Source: Lysinibacter cavernae (GTDB lineage Bacteria > Actinomycetota > Actinomycetes > Actinomycetales > Microbacteriaceae). From it: DNA of 64,000 nt. Within the stretch, counting starts at the first letter, position 1. The number at the start of each line of letters is the position of its first letter. Below the pieces are notes generated by a model. It had not been told where the DNA came from. It saw nothing but the letters and a program-made list of their open reading frames with translations, and made no database searches. A program made the position numbers and the translations under genes. Where the stretch lies: positions 496,001-560,000 of the forward strand of contig NZ_JAAMOX010000002.1 of NCBI RefSeq assembly GCF_011758565.1. Reading direction: 5' to 3'. This document shows positions 43,321 to 52,136 of this stretch, piece by piece.

Positions 43321-44355
43321 ATGAAAGCCGTCCAATACCAAACCATCGGCGAACTGCCCGTTGTTGCAGACATTGACATCCCGGAACCGGGCCCAGGCCA
43401 GGTCCGACTCAAAATAACCGCGGCTGGCCTGTGCCACTCGGACTGGTTCCTTATGGGACTCCCCGCCGAAATGTACTCGTACGGGCTGCCCCTCACGCTC
43501 GGCCACGAGGGCGCCGGAATTGTTGACAAGGTCGGCGAAGGCGTTGTTGCAGTCAAGCCTGGCGACGATGTCGCCGTCTATGGGCCCTGGGGCTGCGGAC
43601 GCTGCAGCGAATGCGCGCAAGGCCGAGAGAACTACTGCCCCTTTGCCGGAGAACTTGGCATCACCCCTCCAGGTCTCGGCTCGCCCGGATGCATGGCCGA
43701 GTACATGATCGTCGACGACGTACGCCACCTTGTCCCCCTGAACGGCCTCGACCCGGTGCAAACCGTTTCACTGACCGACGCAGGCCTCACGCCCTATCAC
43801 GCCATCAAGCACTCGCTCGATAAGCTGCCAGCAGGCTCAACCGCCGTTGTCATCGGAACCGGCGGACTCGGCCACGTTGGCATCCAGATCCTGCGGGCCA
43901 TCTCGGGCGCCGTTGTGATCGCGCTCGACGTGAACGATGAAAAGCTCGCCCACGCCCGCGAGGTTGGCGCGCACCACACGATCATCTCCGATTCGGATGC
44001 CCCAGCCAAGATCCGCGACCTCACCGGCGGCATCGGCGCAGACGTTGTCTTCGATTTTGTTGGCGCAACGCCAACGCTTGAGATCGCTCGCCAGTCCGTT
44101 CGTATCGATGGTTCCATCGAGTCCGTCGGCATCGGCGGCGGCGTACTCGCGACAGGCTTCGGCTCCACCCCGTTTGGCGTTTCGGTTCGCGCACCCTACT
44201 GGGGTAGCCGCTCCGAGCTCATGGAGGTACTTGAGCTCGCCCGCACCGGCCAGGTGCACGTCACGGTTGAGCAGTACTCGATCGATGAGGCACCGGATGC
44301 CTACCACCGCCTGCACGAGGGCAAGGTAACGGGCCGCGCGGTCGTGGTTCCGTAA
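43321..44355 (+). CDS. Zinc-dependent alcohol dehydrogenase (MDR superfamily)
   Basis: The 344-residue enzyme has catalytic zinc ligands in AAGLCHSDWF (Cys) and LGHEGAG (His, Glu). The structural zinc motif is GCGRCSECAQGRENYC. The NAD-binding loop is VVIGTGGLGHVGIQILRAI, with an Asp near the end of the next strand (ALDVND) that favours NAD over NADP. Length and order are those of class I bacterial alcohol dehydrogenases. The physiological substrate is unknown. It is a single-gene unit between palindromes D2 and C2. Confidence 0.92.
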   Translation: MKAVQYQTIGELPVVADIDIPEPGPGQVRLKITAAGLCHSDWFLMGLPAEMYSYGLPLTLGHEGAGIVDKVGEGVVAVKPGDDVAVYGPWGCGRCSECAQGRENYCPFAGELGITPPGLGSPGCMAEYMIVDDVRHLVPLNGLDPVQTVSLTDAGLTPYHAIKHSLDKLPAGSTAVVIGTGGLGHVGIQILRAISGAVVIALDVNDEKLAHAREVGAHHTIISDSDAPAKIRDLTGGIGADVVFDFVGATPTLEIARQSVRIDGSIESVGIGGGVLATGFGSTPFGVSVRAPYWGSRSELMEVLELARTGQVHVTVEQYSIDEAPDAYHRLHEGKVTGRAVVVP

Positions 44356-44389
44356 CCCGCCTGCGGGGCGGACGCATCCGCGCTGCCCC

Positions 44390-44419
44390 GCATCCACCCC
44401 GCATCCACCCCGCATCCAC
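44390..44419. repeat. Short triple repeat GCATCCACCCC
   Basis: Three near-identical 11-bp units (GCATCCACCCC, GCATCCACCCC, GCATCCACG) lie end to end directly before palindrome C2. No function is evident. Confidence 0.7.
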
Positions 44420-44421
44420 GC

Positions 44422-44483
44422 AATCGACCTGACCCAAATGTGTCTATTTCAGCGCAAATAGACACATTTGGGTCAGGTCGATT
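44422..44483. repeat. 62-bp perfect palindrome C2
   Basis: Perfect 28-nt arms (from AATCGACCTGACCCAAATGT to GTCTATTT) enclose the 6-nt loop CAGCGC. It is followed by CTGTTTT, so it could end the alcohol dehydrogenase transcript. The stem is longer than normal and is shared with the degenerate copy C1 at 25726. Confidence 0.93.
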
Positions 44484-44600
44484 CTGTTTTGCCCTCCCCC
44501 ATGAGGATGAGGGCGGCCAGAAGATCCCCCCTGTGGGCGATAGCGAGCTTCCCTCCCCCAGCCGTAGTTTTGTAGTACGGCAACCCCCAGGGAGGAACTC

Positions 44601-45491
44601 GTGCTGACACTCAGCAACATCAACAGGTCGTTCGGCGACCGGCAGGTGCTCACCGACGTGAGCTTCAACATCGCGGACGGCCGCATGACCGGCTTTGTTG
44701 GCGGCAACGGCGCAGGCAAAACGACCACAATGCGCATCATCCTCGGCGTGCTCGGCGCCGACTCTGGCGAGGTAACGCTCAACGGCTCAGCCCTCTCCGA
44801 TGTTGATCGCCGCCGCTTCGGCTACATGCCAGAAGAGCGTGGCCTCTACCCAAAGATGAAGCTCGAAGAGCAGCTCGTCTACCTGGCCCGCCTGCACGGT
44901 TTCAGCAAGCCCTCGGCATCCAAGAACGCTCGCGCACTGCTCGAAGAGCTTGGCCTCGGCGAGCGGATGAACGACACGGTTGAAAGCCTCTCGCTCGGCA
45001 ACCAGCAGCGCACGCAGATCGCCGCGGCGCTCATCCACCAGCCAGACGTCCTCATCCTTGACGAGCCGTTCTCAGGCCTCGACCCAATGGCGGTTGACTC
45101 CGTGATGCGGGTGCTGCAGGAGCGCGCGACCGCGGGAGTTCCCGTCCTCTTCTCATCGCACCAGCTCGACATCGTTGAGCAGCTGTGTGACGACCTCGTG
45201 ATTATCGCTGGAGGCCAGGTCAAGGCATCCGGCCCCCGCGAGGTCCTGCGCGAGCAGTTCAGCACCAACCGGTACGAGCTTGACCACGCCGGCGACGCTG
45301 GCTGGCTTCGCGACGCACCAGGAGTATCCGTCGTCGAGTTTGACGCCGGCTACGCGCTTTTCGACGTCGACACCGACGCAACGGCCCAGGCCGTTCTCCA
45401 GCGGGCAATGCAGGGCGGCGCCGTCCGCCGCTTTGGCCCGAACCGCCCAACACTCGCCCAGATCTTCCGAGAGGTAGTGACCGCAGCATGA
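44601..45491 (+). CDS. ABC exporter ATP-binding protein (NatA-like)
   Basis: The 296-residue ATPase starts at GTG 44601 after GGGAGGAACTC. Walker A is GGNGAGKTTTMR near residue 37. The signature LSLGNQQRTQ deviates from LSGGQ, as in many NatA-like proteins. Walker B is VLILDEPFSGLDP. A C-terminal extension of about 80 residues of the DUF4162 type follows (YALFDVDTDATAQAVLQRAM). It works with the downstream permease to export ions, drugs or peptides. The genes overlap as ATGA. Confidence 0.92.
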   Translation: MLTLSNINRSFGDRQVLTDVSFNIADGRMTGFVGGNGAGKTTTMRIILGVLGADSGEVTLNGSALSDVDRRRFGYMPEERGLYPKMKLEEQLVYLARLHGFSKPSASKNARALLEELGLGERMNDTVESLSLGNQQRTQIAAALIHQPDVLILDEPFSGLDPMAVDSVMRVLQERATAGVPVLFSSHQLDIVEQLCDDLVIIAGGQVKASGPREVLREQFSTNRYELDHAGDAGWLRDAPGVSVVEFDAGYALFDVDTDATAQAVLQRAMQGGAVRRFGPNRPTLAQIFREVVTAA

Positions 45492-46591
45492 GCCGCACAA
45501 CCCCCACACTAGCTAGCACCACTTGGCTTGTTGCCGAGCGCGAGATCATGGTCCGCCTCCGTTCGAAGGCGTTCCTGATTTCCACGGGAATCCTGTTTGC
45601 GATCATCCTCGCGAGCATCCTCATCGGCGGCTTCACGTCGCAGAACGAGCCGGAAGCCACCGCAGTAGCCGTGACCACCGAGACCGAAGAGATCGCGGCG
45701 CAGAACCCGTCGTTCGACGCCACCGTTGTCGACAGTGTGGATGCCGCGAAGAAGCTCGTGACCGACGGTGACGTCGAGGCGGCGATCGTCCCCGATTCGG
45801 CCACCGATAACCCGCTTGGCTTCAAGATCCTCGGTGACGATGCAGCCCCAACGGGCGTCGTCAACGCGCTCAGCGTTTCGCCACCCGTCGACATCCTCAA
45901 CCCGGCTTCGACCGACTGGTTCTTGCTCTACATCGTGTCGATTGCGTTTGGCATCGTCTTCATGATCTCCGCGAGCACCTTCGGCGGCGTCATCGCGCAG
46001 AGCGTTGTTGAAGAGAAGCAGACGCGAGTTGTTGAGATCCTCATGTCGGCCGTCCCCGTCCGTGCCCTCATGGCCGGAAAGATTATCGGCAACAGTATCC
46101 TTGCCTTCTGCCAGATCGCGGTGATCGCGGCCCTCTCAATCATTGGGCTGACCGTCACCGGCCAGGGCGAGCTGCTGGATGCCATCGGCATGCCGATCGT
46201 CTGGTTCGTGATCTTCTTCACGATTGGCTTTGTGCTCCTCGCGGCTATGTATGCGGCGGCGGCCTCGATGGTTTCACGCCAAGAAGACGTCGGCTCGGTC
46301 ACGACTCCGGTGATGATGCTCATCATGATTCCGTACGTTCTCGTGATCATGTTCAACACCAACGATCTGGTTATGACGATCATGTCGTACGTGCCCTTCA
46401 GTGCGGCGGTTGGTATGCCCGTCCGTCTCTTCGCCGGAACCGTTGAGTGGTGGGAGCCCATCGTCTCGCTCGTCATCCTTGTGCTGTCGACGCTCGCAAT
46501 GATCGCGATCGGTTCGCGCATCTACCAGGGCTCGCTGCTCCGCACGAGCGGCAGGGTCAAGCTGAAGGAAGCGCTGACCGCCCAAAAGTAA
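45488..46591 (+). CDS. ABC-2 type permease (NatB-like)
   Basis: The 367-residue membrane protein has one N-terminal helix (residues about 28-50), an external domain of about 140 residues and then five helices. These include FMISASTFGGVIAQSVVEEK followed by QTRVVEILMSAVPVRALMAG, the hallmark loop of NatB/ABC2_membrane_3 proteins. It forms the channel for the preceding ATPase. It ends 14 bp before a strong terminator. Sodium export by analogy with NatAB is possible but not shown. Confidence 0.9.
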   Translation: MSRTTPTLASTTWLVAEREIMVRLRSKAFLISTGILFAIILASILIGGFTSQNEPEATAVAVTTETEEIAAQNPSFDATVVDSVDAAKKLVTDGDVEAAIVPDSATDNPLGFKILGDDAAPTGVVNALSVSPPVDILNPASTDWFLLYIVSIAFGIVFMISASTFGGVIAQSVVEEKQTRVVEILMSAVPVRALMAGKIIGNSILAFCQIAVIAALSIIGLTVTGQGELLDAIGMPIVWFVIFFTIGFVLLAAMYAAAASMVSRQEDVGSVTTPVMMLIMIPYVLVIMFNTNDLVMTIMSYVPFSAAVGMPVRLFAGTVEWWEPIVSLVILVLSTLAMIAIGSRIYQGSLLRTSGRVKLKEALTAQK

Positions 46592-46605
46592 GCACCTGCT
46601 GGAGC

Positions 46606-46646
46606 GCGGGGCCCGTAGCCACATCGGCTGCGGGCCCCGCGTTTTG
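46606..46646 (+). terminator. Intrinsic terminator after the NatAB-like operon
   Basis: A 15-bp GC-rich stem (GCGGGGCCCGTAGCC against GGCTGCGGGCCCCGC) with a 5-nt loop is followed by GTTTTGT. Confidence 0.92.
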
Positions 46647-46670
46647 TGTGCGGCCGCGATGGAAGACAAC

Positions 46671-46726
46671 CCGTTCGCCACTCGTTGCGATTCTGGGGGC
46701 GCATCCTCGCATTGAGGGGCGAACGG
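46671..46726. repeat. 56-bp intergenic palindrome H
   Basis: Arms of 20 nt (CCGTTCGCCACTCGTTGCGA against its partner, three mismatches, outermost 9 bp perfect) enclose a loop of about 16 nt. It lies between the NatAB terminator and the aztD stop codon, so it is separate from the normal terminator. Confidence 0.75.
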
Positions 46727-46739
46727 ATTGCCGGCTTCG

Positions 46740-48002
46740 TTAGACCCCGACCCCGGTCAACTCGTTTGGCACGTGCGGGAGTTCGGCGGTGGTCTGGATA
46801 TCTCCACTTTCGAGGTCAACCGCGTGGATGCTCTGCGTGGCAGGGTCGGTCACGTAGGCGATCCCGCCAAGCACAAACAGTGCGGGGCGCGGGTCTTTCC
46901 ATTCGGTTGGTTCGGTCCAGGCATCCACGACGGGGATGCTCTCGCTGACCGTTCCGGATGTCTGGTCGATCACATGGATGGCGCCATCCGTTCCCAGCAC
47001 CAGCGCCTCACCGCGCGGGCCGCGGGCGAGGGAGCGGAAGGAATAGCTCGTGCCAAGATCCACGATATTCAGCTGCTTCGACGCGGTATCCAGCAGCGAA
47101 ACCTGCTCCGGCGTCTTGTTGTCGCCAACCTTGTAGTCGCCAAGCAGCACGGCCTGATCGCTCGCGCCAACAAGCGTGCCGATGCGGCCGGCGGCATCCG
47201 GGCTGCTCACCTTCGTGATCGCGCCGTTTGTGTAGATGAGCGCGCCGTTTTCGCAGCCAACGGCAACCGCCTCATTCTTCGCGGTCGCTTCGCCGTGCAC
47301 GCCAGGGCACTCTTCGCTGCGGGTGACTTCCTCGCGGGCATCGTTCAGTACCGCGACGCCGGAGCGCTCGTCCTCCCCGCCGAGCGTGACGAGCATCCCA
47401 CCGTCTTCAAGCTCAACCGCGACGCCGTGATGGGGCTGCGCGGTTGTGTACTGCTCGGTTGGCGGCTTGCCGTTGGCGAGTTCCTCGGAGGCGAAGGATT
47501 CGACCAGTCCAGACCCGTCGCTGAACAACACCGTTCGCCCTGCATGCGTCACGACGTGCCCAGGCCGGTCGGCGGAGAAGGTGATCTCGGTGAGCACTGG
47601 GGTCTCTTCGTGGATGTGGTCATCGTGCGTCACGAGTCCGGTGTCGAGCACACGGAACGCGTCGGAGGTTGAAACTATTACGTGCCGGTCGTCGCCAGCG
47701 GGGTTGACGCGGTTAAAGCCGGCGAGGGGGATATCGCTGACCACCTCGAGCGAGTCACCGTCAAGCACGAGCACTCCCCCGTCGTAGGTGATCGCGAGCC
47801 GGGATGCTTGGAGGTCGTGGCTGTGGGCCTCGGATGCGGATGGGGTCGCGGTCTCGGGGCCGGTCGCGGTGGCCTCTGAGGTACAGGCGGTGAGCAGCAT
47901 GGCGGATGCGGCAAGCGCGGCACCAGCGGCGACGTGCGTTCTCCGAGGTCGTCGATTGTGGGCTGTTTTTGGGGATGACGCTGTGTCATGGTTCGTATTC
48001 AT
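46740..48002 (-). CDS. aztD: Zinc metallochaperone AztD-like lipoprotein
   Basis: The 420-residue protein has a lipoprotein signal (lipobox LTAC near residue 40) and a beta-propeller-like body of repeated blades, e.g. LAITYDGGVLVLDGDSLEV. A His-rich loop (THDDHIHEE) suits zinc binding, and a second His cluster (SEAHSHD) follows the lipobox. AztD proteins hand zinc to the binding protein of a zinc importer. The ATG at 48002 has no ribosome-binding site, but TATACT ends eight bases before it, so the mRNA is probably leaderless. A Zur-like box lies just upstream. No aztABC genes are present in this window. Confidence 0.85.
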   Translation of the reverse strand: MNTNHDTASSPKTAHNRRPRRTHVAAGAALAASAMLLTACTSEATATGPETATPSASEAHSHDLQASRLAITYDGGVLVLDGDSLEVVSDIPLAGFNRVNPAGDDRHVIVSTSDAFRVLDTGLVTHDDHIHEETPVLTEITFSADRPGHVVTHAGRTVLFSDGSGLVESFASEELANGKPPTEQYTTAQPHHGVAVELEDGGMLVTLGGEDERSGVAVLNDAREEVTRSEECPGVHGEATAKNEAVAVGCENGALIYTNGAITKVSSPDAAGRIGTLVGASDQAVLLGDYKVGDNKTPEQVSLLDTASKQLNIVDLGTSYSFRSLARGPRGEALVLGTDGAIHVIDQTSGTVSESIPVVDAWTEPTEWKDPRPALFVLGGIAYVTDPATQSIHAVDLESGDIQTTAELPHVPNELTGVGV

Positions 48003-48019
48003 AGAACTGGAGTATATAT

Positions 48020-48034
48020 TGAGAATGATTCTCA
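48020..48034 (-). promoter_or_regulatory. Probable Zur box overlapping the aztD promoter
   Basis: TGAGAATGATTCTCA is a perfect 15-bp palindrome around one central base, the form of actinobacterial Zur sites. It lies between the -10 element TATACT and the -35 position of the probable leaderless promoter. Zinc-loaded Zur bound there would block transcription. A Fur/DtxR-type regulator is a less likely reader. Confidence 0.85.
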
Positions 48035-48147
48035 TTACCAATTAACAGGTAAATTACCCCACGGACCCCCTCTCCCTCCACGGAAAACCACGAACAATAC
48101 ATACGGTTTCCGTCACTAGCCCCACCCCCAGCGCTAGACTCGTCCCT

Positions 48148-49239
48148 GTGACTTCTCTCGTAACCAGCCCCCTGCACGATGTCCATGCACGCGGTTTTGC
48201 GTCCGATAATTACTCCGGGATTCATCCCGAAGTGTTGGCGGCAATCGCAGCGGCCAACGAGGGTCACCAGCCGGCCTACGGCACCGATATGTACACCGAG
48301 CGCCTGCAGCACGTTGTGCGGCAGCATTTTGGCGACGAGGCAGAGGCGTTCCCCGTGTTCAACGGGACCGGGGCCAACGTGCTCGCTCTGCAGAGCATCC
48401 TTCCTCGCTGGGGAGCCGTTGTTGCGGCCACGAGTGCGCACATCAACGTTGACGAGGGCGGCGCACCTGAGCGCGTTGGTGGGCTCAAACTGCTGACTGT
48501 TCCGACGCCAGACGGCAAACTCACCCCCGAACTCATTGATCTTGAGGCCTGGGGCTGGGGCGACGAGCACCGCGCGCAGCCGCTCGCTGTATCCATCACC
48601 CAGACCACCGAACTTGGCACCGCCTACACGGTCGATGAGATCCGCGCGATTGCCGATCACGTGCACCGCCACGGCATGCGCCTCCACCTCGACGGCGCCC
48701 GCCTCTCCAACGCCGCGGTTTCGCTTGATGCTGATCTTCGCGCATTCACGACGGATGCCGGCGTCGACATCCTCAGCATGGGTGGCACCAAAAACGGCGC
48801 CATGCTTGGCGAGGCGGTTGTGATCCTCAACCCAGAGGTCGCCGACGGCATGAAGTACCTGCGCAAGCTCAATATGCAGCTCGCGTCAAAGATGCGGTTT
48901 GTGTCGGCGCAGCTTATTGCCCTCTACGAAGGCGACCTGTGGAAGCGTAACGCGCTGGCCTCCAACGGCATGGCCGCTCGCCTCCGCTCATCCCTCGACA
49001 CCCTCATTGCCGACGGCCGTGCGCCTGGGCTCAGCTTCGAGCAGCCAACTCAGTCAAACGGCGTCTTCGCCACGCTGCCTGCCGGCGTTGCCGAGAAACT
49101 GCGCACGCAGGGATTCCATTTTTACGACTGGGATGCCGCGCTCGGCCAGGTGCGCTGGATGTGCTCCTTCGACACCACCGAAGAAGACATCGACGCCTTC
49201 GTTGCGGCCATTGAGCGTGAGCTCGCCGCCGCAAATTGA
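48148..49239 (+). CDS. Threonine aldolase family PLP enzyme
   Basis: The 363-residue protein starts at GTG 48148. It has a fold-type I PLP domain with FASDNYSGIHPEVLAAI at the start, HINVDEGGAPE, LHLDGARLSNAAV and the PLP lysine in SMGGTKNGAMLGEAVV. These match low-specificity L-threonine aldolases, which split threonine into glycine and acetaldehyde. Related beta-eliminating lyases are an alternative. Its promoter is divergent from aztD. The AEC carrier gene follows on the same strand. Confidence 0.9.
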   Translation: MTSLVTSPLHDVHARGFASDNYSGIHPEVLAAIAAANEGHQPAYGTDMYTERLQHVVRQHFGDEAEAFPVFNGTGANVLALQSILPRWGAVVAATSAHINVDEGGAPERVGGLKLLTVPTPDGKLTPELIDLEAWGWGDEHRAQPLAVSITQTTELGTAYTVDEIRAIADHVHRHGMRLHLDGARLSNAAVSLDADLRAFTTDAGVDILSMGGTKNGAMLGEAVVILNPEVADGMKYLRKLNMQLASKMRFVSAQLIALYEGDLWKRNALASNGMAARLRSSLDTLIADGRAPGLSFEQPTQSNGVFATLPAGVAEKLRTQGFHFYDWDAALGQVRWMCSFDTTEEDIDAFVAAIERELAAAN

Positions 49240-49310
49240 TTGCGGGATCGGCGCAATTAGCCGCATCCACTAGCCCTCTCGACCCCCCGAAACGCGAGGT
49301 AGCGTAAGCC

Positions 49311-50234
49311 ATGTTTGGCGTGATTGTTGGCTTCTCCATCATCCTCACGATCATCGTGATCGGCTACATCGTTGGCAAAATCAACCTGGTCACGGTTGAG
49401 CAGCGGCCCGTTCTCAACAAGATCGCGTTCTACGTTGCCACGCCCGCCCTGCTATTCACGGTGATGGCGAAGGCGCATGTTGCCGTGCTGTTTTCGCCGG
49501 TCATGCTTGTCTCCGCGTCGACAGTGGTCGTTGCGGTGCTGCTTTACGTGATTATTTCGCGGATCTTCTTCCGCAGGCCGCTCGCCGAGACCACGATCGG
49601 GGCAGCTGGGGCCTCGTACACCAACGCAAACAACATCGGCCTGCCCGTCGCGATTTACGTGCTCGCCGACCCGAGCTACGTCGCACCCGTTTTGCTCATG
49701 CAACTCCTGATCATGGCACCAACCGTGCTCGCCATCCTTGATGTCACAACCGGCGAAAAGACCTCAGTCTGGAAGATGATTCTGCGGCCGCTTCGCAACC
49801 CGATCATCCTCGCCTCGGCACTTGGCGTCGTGGTTTCGCTCCTCGAAATTGACCTGCCAGACCCCGTGCTCAAACCCTTCGAGATGCTCGGCGGCGCGGC
49901 CATCCCGCTGGTACTTCTTGCGTTTGGCATCTCGCTCAACGGACAGCGACCGCTGCAGGCCGGAACCGGGCGACGCGACATCCTGGTGGCCACCTCCATC
50001 AAGGTCGCAATCATGCCAATAGTGGCTTGGATGCTCGGCAGCTGGGTCTTCCACCTCGACCCTCACGCGCTCTTCGCCGCGGTCACCCTTGCGGCGCTGC
50101 CGACGGCTCAAAATGTCTACAACTTCGCGGCGACCTACGAGCGCGGCGAAGTCATCGCCCGAGACACCGTTCTGCTGACAACGCTGCTCTCGGTGCCCGC
50201 GATTGTGCTCGTCGCCTGGTTGATTGCGGCGTAG
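49311..50234 (+). CDS. AEC (auxin efflux carrier) family transporter
   Basis: The 307-residue protein has about ten hydrophobic segments in two fivefold repeats. Family-like points are LNKIAFYVATPALLFTVMAK, the conserved ASYTNANNIGLPVAIYVL, and VTLAALPTAQNVYNFAATYE near the end. AEC carriers move organic acids or similar solutes; the substrate is unknown. It starts 71 bp after the threonine aldolase gene, so the two may be cotranscribed. Confidence 0.88.
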   Translation: MFGVIVGFSIILTIIVIGYIVGKINLVTVEQRPVLNKIAFYVATPALLFTVMAKAHVAVLFSPVMLVSASTVVVAVLLYVIISRIFFRRPLAETTIGAAGASYTNANNIGLPVAIYVLADPSYVAPVLLMQLLIMAPTVLAILDVTTGEKTSVWKMILRPLRNPIILASALGVVVSLLEIDLPDPVLKPFEMLGGAAIPLVLLAFGISLNGQRPLQAGTGRRDILVATSIKVAIMPIVAWMLGSWVFHLDPHALFAAVTLAALPTAQNVYNFAATYERGEVIARDTVLLTTLLSVPAIVLVAWLIAA

Positions 50235-50305
50235 GCCACGGCCAGACGACAGGCGCTGAACCACCCTCGAATCCGGGCGTCAACTCTGACGGTTAGGCTG
50301 GAACC

Positions 50306-50755
50306 ATGAAAATCAGCACCTTTGCCGACGTGGGACTCCGCGTACTGCTGGTGCTGACCGCCGCCCCAGAGGGCACCCAACTCACCAGCCATCAGCTCGC
50401 CGAGGCCGTCGGTTCGCCTCGTAACCACGTGAGCAAGACCCTCACTCGGTTGGGAGAGCTTGGCTTGCTGGATGTTGTGCGCGGCCGCAACGGCGGGGTG
50501 CGCATCAGCGCCGCCGGCATGACCGCCACCGTTGGGCAGGTGCTGCGCGAGCTCGACAATAAGCCGGACATCGCCGTCTGCCATTCGGACCACGGCAACT
50601 GCCCGCTCATTGGCGACTGTCGACTTCGCTTTGCCCTCAGGGATGCACAGGAAGCGTTTTTTGCCGCGCTCGACGGCATCGTCATCTCGTCGCTCCCCAC
50701 TCCCGCTCAGGTGAATCCGGTGTTCGCGTCGATTGGGCTGCGGCCGATGGCCTAG
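50306..50755 (+). CDS. nsrR: Rrf2-family nitric-oxide-sensing repressor NsrR
   Basis: The 149-residue protein has an N-terminal winged helix (ADVGLRVLLVLTAAPEGTQL, TSHQLAEAVGSPRNHVSKTL) and the three Fe-S cysteines of NsrR in CHSDHGNCPLIGDC. Nitric oxide attacks the cluster and releases DNA. The next gene is hmp, preceded by an NsrR-type palindrome. That combination makes the assignment firm. The start ATG is used without a clear SD. Confidence 0.93.
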   Translation: MKISTFADVGLRVLLVLTAAPEGTQLTSHQLAEAVGSPRNHVSKTLTRLGELGLLDVVRGRNGGVRISAAGMTATVGQVLRELDNKPDIAVCHSDHGNCPLIGDCRLRFALRDAQEAFFAALDGIVISSLPTPAQVNPVFASIGLRPMA

Positions 50756-50824
50756 CAGCACCCAACACACGCGCAACCGCGGCTCCCCGATTTGGCCGCG
50801 CCCACGCCAAGGGTGTAGACATGA

Positions 50825-50859
50825 ACCATAAAGACACATTTTAAATGCGTCTTTATGGT
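50825..50859. promoter_or_regulatory. NsrR operator in front of hmp
   Basis: A 35-bp palindrome centred on 50842 has one mismatched pair. Its core AAGACACATTTTAAATGCGT follows the NsrR consensus of two inverted AAGATGCATTT-like halves. It lies 40 bp before the hmp start codon. Confidence 0.9.
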
Positions 50860-50898
50860 GCCGTAAGACGGCACTCTCCCCAACTCAAAGGAATACCG

Positions 50899-52059
50899 AT
50901 GCTCTCAAGCAAATCCCGCCCAATCATCGAAGCAACCCTGCCCCTCGTTGGCTCGCGAATTGGCCACATCACGCCGGTGTTTTATAACAAGATGTTTACC
51001 GCACATCCGGAACTCCTCGACGGCATCTTCAGCCGCGCCAACCAGCTGAGCGGCGAACAGCCAAAGGCCCTCGCCGGCAGCATCGCCGTCTTCGCAACGC
51101 ACCTCCTCAACAACCCCAACGTCGCGCCCGAGGCAATGCTCTCGCGCATCGCCCATAAGCACACCTCGCTCGGTATCACGGCCGACCAGTACCAGATCGT
51201 GTACGACAACCTCTTCGCCGCCATCGCCGAAGACCTCGCCGAGGTCATCACGCCAGAAATCGCCGAAGCCTGGACCGAGGTCTACTGGCTCATGGCCGAC
51301 GCCCTCATTGCCCTCGAGAACGACCTCTACTCCAAGCAGGCCAACGACAAGATGTGGGCTCCCTACCGCGTCGTCTCCAAAGCTCCTGCGGGAACCGGCT
51401 CACTCACCTACGTGCTCGAACCAGCCGATGACACTCCTGTCACGCCTGCGAAGGCCGGGCAGTACGTGAGCATCAAGCTCAAGATGGCCGACGGCATCCA
51501 CCAGGCACGCCAGTACTCGCTCTCGGGCGACGAAGGCACGTCTCGCGTCTTCACGACCAAGATCGACGAGGCCGGCGAGGTTTCTCCAGTGCTACACAAC
51601 AACGTCAAGGTCGGCGACGTGATCGAGGTCTCGAACCCCTACGGCGAGGTGACCCTTCGCGAGGGCGATGGTCCCGTCATTCTCGCGTCGGCAGGCATCG
51701 GCTGCACTCCAACGGCATCCATCCTGCGCTCGCTTGCCAACACCGGTTCGACACGGGATGTTGTGGTGCTGCACGCCGACAGCGACCGAGCATCGTGGGC
51801 CCTTGACGACCAGATGACAAGCGACGTTGCGCGCCTGCACAGCGCCGAACTCAACCTGTGGCTTGAGAAGGCCGACGGAACAGATGCCGCCGAGGGATTC
51901 ATGTCACTCGAAGGCATCGACCTGCCAAAGGATGCGTCGCTCTACCTCTGCGGCCCGCTCCCGTTCATGCAGAAGATCCGCGACGAGGCAATCGAGGCTG
52001 GGCTGCCGGCGAGCCGGATCCACTACGAGATCTTCAGCCCTGACGTCTGGCTGCCGTAG
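50899..52059 (+). CDS. hmp: Flavohemoprotein, nitric oxide dioxygenase
   Basis: The 386-residue enzyme converts nitric oxide and oxygen to nitrate using NAD(P)H. It has an N-terminal globin domain (about residues 1-138; proximal His in SRIAHKHTSLGI). The FAD domain follows with RQYSLSGD and the NAD domain with ASAGIGCTPTASILRSL and LYLCGPLPFM. The open frame goes up to 50845 inside the operator, but ATG 50899 (MLSSKSRPIIEAT) behind AAAGGAATACCG is the family start. A strong two-way terminator follows. Confidence 0.95.
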   Translation: MLSSKSRPIIEATLPLVGSRIGHITPVFYNKMFTAHPELLDGIFSRANQLSGEQPKALAGSIAVFATHLLNNPNVAPEAMLSRIAHKHTSLGITADQYQIVYDNLFAAIAEDLAEVITPEIAEAWTEVYWLMADALIALENDLYSKQANDKMWAPYRVVSKAPAGTGSLTYVLEPADDTPVTPAKAGQYVSIKLKMADGIHQARQYSLSGDEGTSRVFTTKIDEAGEVSPVLHNNVKVGDVIEVSNPYGEVTLREGDGPVILASAGIGCTPTASILRSLANTGSTRDVVVLHADSDRASWALDDQMTSDVARLHSAELNLWLEKADGTDAAEGFMSLEGIDLPKDASLYLCGPLPFMQKIRDEAIEAGLPASRIHYEIFSPDVWLP

Positions 52060-52082
52060 CTCTCGCGCTTCACTGACAAGAC

Positions 52083-52127
52083 AAAAGCCCCTCGGGCCGG
52101 CAATCACGGCGGCCCGAGGGGCTTTTT
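52083..52127. terminator. Bidirectional intrinsic terminator (hmp / sugar-binding protein)
   Basis: A perfect 16-bp stem (AAAAGCCCCTCGGGCC against GGCCCGAGGGGCTTTT) with a 12-nt loop has T-runs in both directions. It lies between two convergent genes. Confidence 0.95.
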
Positions 52128-52136
52128 CAGAACGGG

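Noticed and set aside
42145-43761. 538-codon minus-strand open frame over the response regulator and alcohol dehydrogenase
   Set aside because: It is antisense to two clear genes and to palindrome D2; long antisense frames are common in high-GC DNA.
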